Of a stretch of 6,825 nucleotides of DNA, positions 1 through 5,909 are shown piece by piece (the first letter of the stretch is position 1; each line of letters starts with the position of its first letter). Both the position numbers and the translations under genes were made by a program. The notes beneath the pieces are model-generated. The model was not told where the DNA came from, searched no databases, and was given only the letters and a program-made list of their open reading frames with translations. Location of the stretch: contig JAGLQA010000382.1 in NCBI GenBank assembly GCA_023137075.1, positions 1 through 6,825 on the forward strand, read 5' to 3'. Origin of the DNA: Candidatus Aminicenantota bacterium. Its GTDB lineage: Bacteria > Acidobacteriota > Aminicenantia > UBA2199.

Positions 1-41
1 GTAGTCGGAATCCAATTTTCCATATTTCCCTAAACGCTCCC

Positions 42-83
42 CCACGCAGCAGGGGCTCAGGGGAAACCCGACACGCCTGCGGG
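42..83 (+). other. GC-rich potential RNA/DNA fold in upstream non-coding region
   Basis: Bases 1-161 hold no gene that I can see. Within them is a GC-rich island in AT-rich DNA. CC+CGCAG (42-43, 45-49) can pair with CTGCG+GG (77-83), with A44 bulged. Inside this lies GGG-GAAA-CCC (60-69), a short stem capped by a GNRA-type tetraloop. An alternative pairing of CCCC (40-43) with GGGG (52-55) would exclude the outer stem. A T run follows at 89-93, so this could be the tail or terminator of a gene upstream of the window. I do not recognise a known riboswitch class. The best promoter for the downstream gene lies after this element, which argues against it being that gene's leader. Confidence 0.3.
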
Positions 84-161
84 TATGGTTTTTAAATTTT
101 CCTGAAAGAATAAACATCTTAGAAATCAAAATTAGAATTGCTGAAAAATACCTCCCGGAAG

Positions 162-190
162 TTGCAATATAAATGAATTTCTTTTAAAAT
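162..190 (+). promoter_or_regulatory. Putative sigma-70/sigma-A promoter for the AOR-family gene
   Basis: TTGCAA (162-167, 4 of 6 consensus -35 positions) is separated by exactly 17 bp from TAAAAT (185-190, 5 of 6 consensus -10 positions). Transcription would begin near base 197, giving an untranslated leader of about 55 nt that contains the ribosome binding site. The surrounding DNA is AT-rich, so a chance match is possible. Confidence 0.45.
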
Positions 191-236
191 GAAGGATGAA
201 ATTCAATAAAGCGAAAATTGTTTTCTTTTTTTATAC

Positions 237-243
237 GGGGAGG
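237..243 (+). promoter_or_regulatory. Strong Shine-Dalgarno site of the AOR-family gene
   Basis: GGGGAGG ends 8 nt before the ATG at 252. This fixes the start codon and is the only strong ribosome binding site in the window. The other three genes have weak or no such site. Confidence 0.85.
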
Positions 244-251
244 AAACCGCG

Positions 252-2483
252 ATGAAGGGTTATACCGGTAAAATCCTCTGGGTCGATCTCTCTAAAGGCC
301 GCTGCGAAACGGAACAAATTTCCGACACGATTTACTACGACTACCTGTCGGGTACCGGCCTGGCCGTGAGACTGCTCTATGAACGAATTCCCGAAGGCGC
401 CGACCCCTTAGGGCCGGATAATATACTGGCCTTTGCCTCCGGGCTGCTCACCGGAACCGGCAGCCTCTTTACCGGCCGGTGGATGGCGGCGGCAAAATCC
501 CCCCTGACCGGCACCTGGGGCGATGCTAACTGCGGCGGCAATTTTTCTCCGGCCATTAAACAGTGCGGTTTTGACGCCATCCTGGTATCGGGTCGCAGTG
601 AAAAACCGGTTTATCTCTACGTGGATAACCGGGGAGGCAAAATTCTCCCGGCCGGAAAACTCTGGGGCTTAGATGCCCTCACCACGGAAGAGACCCTGAT
701 TGCGAAATCTAAAACCGGGAAAAAACCCGCGGTGGCCTGCATCGGCACGGCCGGGGAGCGGTTGTCCTTGATCTCCGGGATTTGTAACGACCGCGGCCGT
801 ATAGCCGCCCGCTCAGGACTTGGCGCGGTAATGGGTTCCAAGAAGTTGAAAGCCGTTGTGCTGGCCGGTTCCCGGCCTATCGACCCGGCAGACCGGGCGG
901 AGATGAAACGTTTGAGCAAGTTCTGTAAAAAGAAAACCTGGAGTATCCCCCTGCCTAAAGGCAGGTACCTCGGCTTAATCGGGAAATTAATGTCAAAGCT
1001 ATGCGCACTGCCGCCACTGACCGGTTTACTTCCCGCCTCTATGTATAGAAAATGGGGCACCGTAAGCATGAATCAGTTCTCGGTGGAGTTGGGAGACGCA
1101 CCCATAAAGAATTGGGCAGGCACCGGTAACGATTACCCGCATCGGGTTTCAAAAAATACAAACCCGGATAGATTTACTGACCGGGAGATGAAAAAATACC
1201 ACTGTTATGCTTGTCCCTTAGGTTGCGGCGGTATATGCAGTTTTGATATAGATGGCAAAGAAACCCACAAACCTGAGTATGAAACCGTCGTGGCCTTTGG
1301 CGGCTTATTGTTGAACAGTGATTTGGACAGCATTTTTTATATCAACGATTTGTTAAACCGGGGCGGCATGGACACCATCTCAGCGGGCAGTACGGCTGCC
1401 TTTGCCATGGAGTGCTTTGAGAAAGGTATCATTACCCGCGAGGATACCGGGGGAATCGACCTGACCTGGGGCAATACGGCAGGTATTATCGCCCTGGTTG
1501 AGATGATGGTCAAACGCGAGGGCATTGGCGACATCCTGGCCGATGGCGCGGCAGCGGCGGCAGAAAAGATTGGCCGGGGCAGCAGCGAATATGCCGTGAC
1601 TGCCGGGAAACAGGAGCTGGCCATGCATGATCCCCGCAACGATCCCGGCTATGGGCTGCATGCCAGTGTAGACCCCACACCCGGCAGGCACAGCATCGGC
1701 GCTCAACAATATTATGAACTATATGCCCTGTGGAAGAAAGTCAGGAACCTGCCCCACCCGGGGCCGCTGACAACGGTAAAAAGCAAGTATGTTGCAAATA
1801 AGGAAAAAGCTGTGACCGCGGTTGCCAATAGCTGTTACAGTCAGTTCTATAACGGTGCCGGCCTCTGTCTTTTCGGCGCCCTAATCGGGGTCCACCGTGT
1901 GCCCCTATTCGAATGGATGAACGCGGCCACCGGTTGGAAACGCAGTCCGGAAGAGTATATGGAGGTGGGCAGGAGAATTCAGACCCTGAAACAACTCTTT
2001 AACATCAAACATGGCATCGATCCCATCTCTTTGAAAGCCAATCCCCGCTCCACCGGCCAGCCGCCGCAAACCGAAGGGCCGAACCGGGGCAGGCGCTTCG
2101 ATCTTGAGAAGATGATGAAAGACTACTGGCAGGAAATCGGCTGGAACCCCGGGGACGGTAAACCTACCGGTGAAACCCTGCAAAAACTGGGTTTGACTGC
2201 CCTCGCGGCAGGGGAAAAAACTTCACCGGCTCAAGCCGAAGCAAAAAGAGAACCCGGGAAACGGCGACCTGCCCTGGATAAAAAGAAGAAACCGGTGTTT
2301 GACAAAAAGGGCTGTGTTTCCTGCGGCGCCTGTGTGCAGGAATGCCCGGTCAGTTGTCTAATAATGCGGCGGCAGCCGGGAAAGGACCCTCATCCTTATC
2401 CCATTTTACCTGATCCTGAAAAATGTATTGGCTGCCGTTTTTGTGAAATCGGCTGCCCGGTGGACGCCGTCGCCATGATATAG
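252..2483 (+). CDS. Aldehyde:ferredoxin oxidoreductase family protein with C-terminal 2[4Fe-4S] ferredoxin domain
   Basis: This is a 743-aa cytoplasmic tungsten- or molybdenum-bis-pterin enzyme of the AOR family. Family members oxidise aldehydes to carboxylates, or run the reverse reaction, with ferredoxin as electron partner. The N-terminal AOR domain (about 1-205) has the opening GYTGKILWVDL, the TGRW...KSPLTG segment (74-87) and the GTAGER...GLGAVMGSKKLKA block (165-201). The cluster-binding cysteines are C318-x2-C321-x3-C325 plus C539 in NGAGLC. EYET (342-345) and MHD (458-460) match conserved active-site regions. A Lys/Ala-rich linker (about 650-682) leads to two classical clusters, C688/C691/C694/C698-P and C725/C728/C731/C735-P. 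Typical AORs are about 600-650 aa, so the tail is an extra electron-transfer module. Start: ATG after GGGGAGG. The gene looks GC-richer than its flanks. No cofactor-biosynthesis gene is adjacent. The substrate cannot be told from sequence; a BamB-like or other non-aldehyde subfamily remains possible. Confidence 0.93.
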   Translation: MKGYTGKILWVDLSKGRCETEQISDTIYYDYLSGTGLAVRLLYERIPEGADPLGPDNILAFASGLLTGTGSLFTGRWMAAAKSPLTGTWGDANCGGNFSPAIKQCGFDAILVSGRSEKPVYLYVDNRGGKILPAGKLWGLDALTTEETLIAKSKTGKKPAVACIGTAGERLSLISGICNDRGRIAARSGLGAVMGSKKLKAVVLAGSRPIDPADRAEMKRLSKFCKKKTWSIPLPKGRYLGLIGKLMSKLCALPPLTGLLPASMYRKWGTVSMNQFSVELGDAPIKNWAGTGNDYPHRVSKNTNPDRFTDREMKKYHCYACPLGCGGICSFDIDGKETHKPEYETVVAFGGLLLNSDLDSIFYINDLLNRGGMDTISAGSTAAFAMECFEKGIITREDTGGIDLTWGNTAGIIALVEMMVKREGIGDILADGAAAAAEKIGRGSSEYAVTAGKQELAMHDPRNDPGYGLHASVDPTPGRHSIGAQQYYELYALWKKVRNLPHPGPLTTVKSKYVANKEKAVTAVANSCYSQFYNGAGLCLFGALIGVHRVPLFEWMNAATGWKRSPEEYMEVGRRIQTLKQLFNIKHGIDPISLKANPRSTGQPPQTEGPNRGRRFDLEKMMKDYWQEIGWNPGDGKPTGETLQKLGLTALAAGEKTSPAQAEAKREPGKRRPALDKKKKPVFDKKGCVSCGACVQECPVSCLIMRRQPGKDPHPYPILPDPEKCIGCRFCEIGCPVDAVAMI

Positions 2484-2519
2484 TTTTTCTATAAATTTTC
2501 TAATTAAACAATATAAAAT

Positions 2520-2548
2520 ATTCAAAATTAAATAGTCCACTTTTGAAT
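2520..2548. repeat. AT-rich 8-bp inverted repeat after the AOR-family gene
   Basis: ATTCAAAA (2520-2527) and TTTTGAAT (2541-2548) are perfect inverted copies around a 13-nt spacer, in the 128-bp gap between the oxidoreductase and ftsK. As RNA the stem would be weak, and no clean U tract follows it. It could be a poor terminator or an operator-like site about 28 bp upstream of the ftsK -35 box, or chance in AT-rich DNA. I see no convincing intrinsic terminator for the upstream gene. Confidence 0.25.
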
Positions 2549-2562
2549 TTTAAATGGCAGGG

Positions 2563-2573
2563 CCGCGCTGCGG
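2563..2573. repeat. Small GC-rich hairpin abutting the ftsK promoter
   Basis: CCGC-GCT-GCGG forms a tight 4-bp stem two bases upstream of the -35 box, inside a GC island (2557-2575) that stands out from the AT-rich gap. GCAG (2557-2560) and CTGC (2568-2571) give an alternative pairing. There is no U tract, so it does not read as a terminator. Its role is unknown. Confidence 0.2.
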
Positions 2574-2575
2574 GG

Positions 2576-2604
2576 TTGACAAAAAATATGGTTATATTTA
2601 TACT
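2576..2604 (+). promoter_or_regulatory. Consensus promoter of ftsK, placed for a leaderless transcript
   Basis: TTGACA (2576-2581, 6 of 6) is followed after exactly 17 bp by TATACT (2599-2604, 5 of 6). The normal start point, about 7 nt past the -10 box, is base 2611 or so, directly at the ATG (2612). The resulting mRNA would have essentially no 5' leader. The -35 box is preceded by GGGG, giving GGGGTTGACAA, which recurs at 4899-4909 in front of the next gene. Confidence 0.8.
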
Positions 2605-2611
2605 CTAAGCG

Positions 2612-4894
2612 ATGAAAAAAGTTAAAAGACAAACGAAAATAGATAATCCCGGTTCCCTGACGCTGAAAAACGAAATTTTCGGTATCGTGTTCCTGTTTAT
2701 CTCCATCTTTCTTATTTTTAGTGTGTTCAGTTATAATCCCGCGGATTTGAGCTTTTTTCATTCCGCATCACAGAAGAGCGTTGCCAATTACGGGGGGCGG
2801 GCCGGTTCCGAAATCTCGGCGCTTTTGTTTAACCTTTTCGGGTTTGCCTCTTATATTATCCTGATCTATCTCTTAATTATTACCAGCTACTTCCTGCTAA
2901 ATAAACGAATCAAAAATATGATTACCAAAAGCTGCGGCTATTTCTTACTGCTCATCTCTTCATCCGCCTTTATTGCAAATATAAACCCTGAGGCCCTTAA
3001 AGCGGGGGAACAGATCAAAAGCGGCGGTATCATCGGTTATTTTCTCAATGAATTTTTCCAATCCCAGTTAAAACAGGTGTTTTCCTTCTTACTTTTCCTG
3101 CTTTTAATCATCATTTCCTTGACCCTTATCGCGAAACTTTCACTTCGAAAAATAGTAAAGTTCTCCTTTGACCTGTCACTAAAAACATATAAGATAGTTA
3201 AACAATTTGTGGGAGTGCAGGTTGAAAAGTACAAAAAATATAAAAGAATAAAGAAGATTCAAAATAAATATAAGAAGCTCGGCGAAACAGAGAAAAACGG
3301 GGACGCGAAAGAGGTAAAAAAGAGCAATATGGATCGGCATGCCCCGTTTAAGGAGAAAAAAAAGACGGTTAAAGAACCGGGCAAGATACCGGAAGAATCC
3401 TTCCTATTTTCCGAATTTGAAGAGAGTGCCGCGGGGTCTGCTGCGTACAAACCGCCTCCACTGACCTATCTTGACGCTACCACGGAACTGAGCCAGGTGG
3501 ATTTCAAAGAACTGGAAGATAAAAAAGAAGAATTAAGCCAACGATTAAATGAATTTCGCATCCGGGGTGAAATCGTGGAGTATACCCCCGGGCCGGTGAT
3601 TACGACCTATGAGTTCGTGCCGGATACGGGTGTGAAGGTCAGGGATGTGACCAACATGGCCGAAGACCTGGCCCTGGTTGCCAGGGCTCAGTATGTCAGG
3701 ATCGAGCGGATTTTAGGCAAAAAAGCGATCGGCATCGAAATACCTAATAAAAAACGGGAGCTCATCCATTTGCGGGAGATACTGGAATCTCCCGAGTATA
3801 AAGAATCGACCTCGCCTCTCACTTTCGCGGTGGGAAAAACAAAAAGCGGGGAAATATTTGTCGCCGATTTGCGGGATATGCCGCACCTGATTATTGCCGG
3901 GGCCACGGGCAGCGGTAAGAGCGTGACTATCCACTCCTTGATTCTGAGTATTTTATACCGGGCGTCTCCCGAGGAGGTTAAGTTAATTTTGATCGATCCC
4001 AAGCGGGTTGAATTAGCGATATACAACAAACTGCCTCACCTGTTGACCCCGGTTGTGGTGAATACGAAGCTAGCCAAAAACGCCCTGGATTGGTCTGTTT
4101 TCGAAATGGAGATGCGGTACAAAAAACTGGCCCTGCTCCAGGTCAGAAATGTGGATCAGTATAACCGGAAACTCGAATTACTGAAGCAGACGGAAGATGA
4201 GGCGCTTGAAAAATTAGATGATACGGAGAAGATTCCCTACATTGTGATTGTGATCGATGAGTTTGCCGACCTGATGATGGAATGCTCCAAAGATATTGAA
4301 CATGATGTGGCGAAGATCGCCCAGAAGGCCAGGGCCGTGGGTATTCACCTTATCCTGGCCACGCAGCGGCCTTCTATCGACGTAATTACCGGTACGATTA
4401 AAAACAACTTTCCTTCCCGGATTGCCCTGGCTGTTCCCTCGAAGCACGATTCCCGAACCATCATCGATGTCATGGGCGCGGAAAAATTATTGGGTAACGG
4501 CGACATGCTGTTTTTGCCGCCGAAAACCGCCGCTCTCATCCGGCTGCACAGCGCCTATGTGTCCGAAGAGGAGACTTTGCGAGTAGTGAATTATCTCTCC
4601 AAGATGGCAAAGCCCTCGTTCAACAGCCAGGTACTGAAACCGATCGCCAAAGAAGAAGGGGCGGAATTGTCAGAAAAAGACCTGGATGCCATGTTTTTTG
4701 AAGCCGCGGAGGTAGCCGTCAATTCGGGGCAGGCGTCGGCCTCTTTCCTGCAGCGCAAGCTGAGCATCGGCTATGCCCGGGCCGGCCGTTTAATCGATCA
4801 ATTGCAGTTACTTGGCGTGGTAACTGCCGCGGACAGCCAGAACAAGCGGGATGTATTGATGACCCTATCGGAGTTAGAAGAGCTGCAACAGTAG
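2612..4894 (+). CDS. ftsK: FtsK/SpoIIIE family DNA translocase
   Basis: This is a 760-aa membrane-anchored, ATP-driven double-stranded DNA pump. The family clears or segregates chromosomal DNA through the closing septum and, in FtsK, supports dimer resolution at dif. About four hydrophobic membrane segments lie near 20-41, 70-96, 107-124 and 153-175. A very Lys-rich cytoplasmic linker follows (about 178-260), then the alpha/beta motor. In the motor, GATGSGKS (430-437) is Walker A, DPKRVE is at 462-467, VIVIDEFAD with D549/E550 is Walker B, and KARAVGIHLILATQRPS is at 572-588. The C-terminal winged-helix gamma domain (about 690-752) has the recognition-helix region GYARAGRLIDQLQLLGVV, which in the family reads oriented KOPS/SRS sites. 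The length is typical of Bacillota and other non-enterobacterial forms. ATG 2612 is the first possible start because an in-frame TAA lies at 2606-2608. No Shine-Dalgarno sequence precedes it. FtsK and SpoIIIE cannot be told apart here. Confidence 0.96.
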   Translation: MKKVKRQTKIDNPGSLTLKNEIFGIVFLFISIFLIFSVFSYNPADLSFFHSASQKSVANYGGRAGSEISALLFNLFGFASYIILIYLLIITSYFLLNKRIKNMITKSCGYFLLLISSSAFIANINPEALKAGEQIKSGGIIGYFLNEFFQSQLKQVFSFLLFLLLIIISLTLIAKLSLRKIVKFSFDLSLKTYKIVKQFVGVQVEKYKKYKRIKKIQNKYKKLGETEKNGDAKEVKKSNMDRHAPFKEKKKTVKEPGKIPEESFLFSEFEESAAGSAAYKPPPLTYLDATTELSQVDFKELEDKKEELSQRLNEFRIRGEIVEYTPGPVITTYEFVPDTGVKVRDVTNMAEDLALVARAQYVRIERILGKKAIGIEIPNKKRELIHLREILESPEYKESTSPLTFAVGKTKSGEIFVADLRDMPHLIIAGATGSGKSVTIHSLILSILYRASPEEVKLILIDPKRVELAIYNKLPHLLTPVVVNTKLAKNALDWSVFEMEMRYKKLALLQVRNVDQYNRKLELLKQTEDEALEKLDDTEKIPYIVIVIDEFADLMMECSKDIEHDVAKIAQKARAVGIHLILATQRPSIDVITGTIKNNFPSRIALAVPSKHDSRTIIDVMGAEKLLGNGDMLFLPPKTAALIRLHSAYVSEEETLRVVNYLSKMAKPSFNSQVLKPIAKEEGAELSEKDLDAMFFEAAEVAVNSGQASASFLQRKLSIGYARAGRLIDQLQLLGVVTAADSQNKRDVLMTLSELEELQQ

Positions 4895-4902
4895 AAGTGG
4901 GG

Positions 4903-4932
4903 TTGACAATAGGGGGGCAATAGAAATAGGAT
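4903..4932 (+). promoter_or_regulatory. Probable promoter of the nucleotidyltransferase gene, also leaderless in placement
   Basis: TTGACA (4903-4908, 6 of 6) is followed after 18 bp by TAGGAT (4927-4932, 4 of 6). The start point about 6 nt past the -10 box is base 4938, the A of the ATG. A better-looking TATAAC at 4932-4937 is 23 bp from the -35 box and touches the ATG, so it is unlikely. AGGA (4928-4931), 6 nt before the ATG, could act as a weak Shine-Dalgarno site on transcripts reading through from ftsK. The promoter lies just after the ftsK stop codon. Confidence 0.6.
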
Positions 4933-4937
4933 ATAAC

Positions 4938-5909
4938 ATGGGACAAGAAATAAAAGCGGTCGTCCTGGCCGCAGGCAAATCAAAACGGATGAAATCCGGG
5001 TTCACAAAAGTTGTGCATAGGATCCTGGGCAAGGAAATCATCAATTATCTTATAGACAGCCTGACAACAGTCGGCCTGGGCGAAGAAAATATAACGATTG
5101 TTGTGGGTGACAACAGCGCTGAGATTAAAGCTGTTGTCAAACGAAACGTTCGCTACGCGATCCAGGCCGAACAATTGGGGACGGGCCATGCCCTGCTGAG
5201 CGCAAAAAAACAAATAGAAGATTTCTCCGGTCATCTCGTTGTTAGCGTTGGTGACAATCCCTATGTTAATTCCTACGAGTTGCAAAAATTGATCCGGGAG
5301 CATAGGGAAAAGAATGCCGCTTGCACTTTTATATCGGCTGTTTTTCCGCATGTGCCTCCGCCCTATGGCAGAGTCATTCGTGACGAAAAAGGAAATGTGT
5401 CGGATGTGGTCGAGGAGATTGAGGCCACCCCGGAGCAGTTGAAAATCAGGGAGGTAAATTCATCCATTTATATTTTTGATAACAACGTGACCTTTCCCCT
5501 GCTTTACGAAATCGATAATAAAAACGAAAAAGGAGAGTACTATTTAACGGATATCATCAAAATTCTAAAAAAGAGAAATTACAGGATACACGCGGTGAAG
5601 GCGGATGATTACGCGATCTCTATCGGAATTAATAATAAATGGGAATTGCAGCAGGCCCAGGAAAAGTTCAACCGGGAAAATCTAAAACGATTGGCCGAAG
5701 AAGAGGGGGTTACGATTTTTCAACCTGAAAGCGTTACCATCGAATGTGACGTGGAGATCGGCAGAGACACGGTGGTCTATCCGTCGACCTACCTGGCTTC
5801 CGGCACCAGAATCGGCAGTAATTGCCGTATCGGTCCCTTCGTTTATTTGAAAAATGCAACAATAGCCGACAATGAAGAGATTTCCTTCAAAAAGATAAAT
5901 GGTCGTTAA
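4938..5909 (+). CDS. GlmU-like nucleotidyltransferase lacking the acetyltransferase domain
   Basis: This 323-aa protein resembles the N-terminal uridylyltransferase half of GlmU, which makes UDP-GlcNAc from GlcNAc-1-P and UTP for peptidoglycan. Visible motifs are LAAGKSKRM (10-18; usual LAAGxGTRM), FTKVVH (22-27; usual LPKVLH), QAEQLGTGHA (76-85), GDNP (105-108, with D106 the likely metal ligand), YGRVIRD (143-149), EVNSS (172-176), GEYYLTD (199-205) and GINN (230-233). After a helical link, only a few left-handed beta-helix turns follow (about 258-315). Full GlmU is about 450-460 aa, so nearly all of the acetyltransferase domain and its catalytic residues are absent. The next gene starts within the last 11 bp, so this end looks settled rather than a fresh frameshift. 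The glycine-rich loop and the GDxPL motif are altered, so another sugar phosphate or nucleotide is possible. The start is fixed by the motif position; no other in-frame start codon lies between the ftsK stop and this ATG. Confidence 0.85.
   Translation: MGQEIKAVVLAAGKSKRMKSGFTKVVHRILGKEIINYLIDSLTTVGLGEENITIVVGDNSAEIKAVVKRNVRYAIQAEQLGTGHALLSAKKQIEDFSGHLVVSVGDNPYVNSYELQKLIREHREKNAACTFISAVFPHVPPPYGRVIRDEKGNVSDVVEEIEATPEQLKIREVNSSIYIFDNNVTFPLLYEIDNKNEKGEYYLTDIIKILKKRNYRIHAVKADDYAISIGINNKWELQQAQEKFNRENLKRLAEEEGVTIFQPESVTIECDVEIGRDTVVYPSTYLASGTRIGSNCRIGPFVYLKNATIADNEEISFKKINGR

Noticed and set aside
42..83. A cyclic-di-GMP (GEMM) riboswitch suggested by the GAAA tetraloop
   Set aside because: The conserved core of that class is absent; only a common tetraloop is shared.
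1..251. A molybdenum/tungsten cofactor (Moco/Tuco) riboswitch ahead of the oxidoreductase
   Set aside because: The foldable segment does not match the conserved Moco motif as I know it, and the best promoter lies downstream of it.
377..2183. Several minus-strand open frames (60-150 codons) opposite the oxidoreductase
   Set aside because: They lie wholly inside a well-recognised gene in GC-rich DNA, share no recognisable motifs and have no promoter or ribosome binding site.
2484..2575. Intrinsic terminator between the oxidoreductase and ftsK
   Set aside because: The inverted repeat at 2520-2548 is AT-only in practice and lacks a U tract, and the GC hairpin at 2563-2573 is followed by GGTTGAC. 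Neither meets the usual form.
4932..4937. TATAAC as the -10 box of the nucleotidyltransferase promoter
   Set aside because: It is 23 bp from the TTGACA box and directly abuts the ATG, so transcription would start inside the gene. TAGGAT at 18 bp spacing fits better.
3037..5351. Minus-strand open frames opposite ftsK and the nucleotidyltransferase gene
   Set aside because: They are shadows of strongly conserved coding sequence, and their translations look compositionally random.
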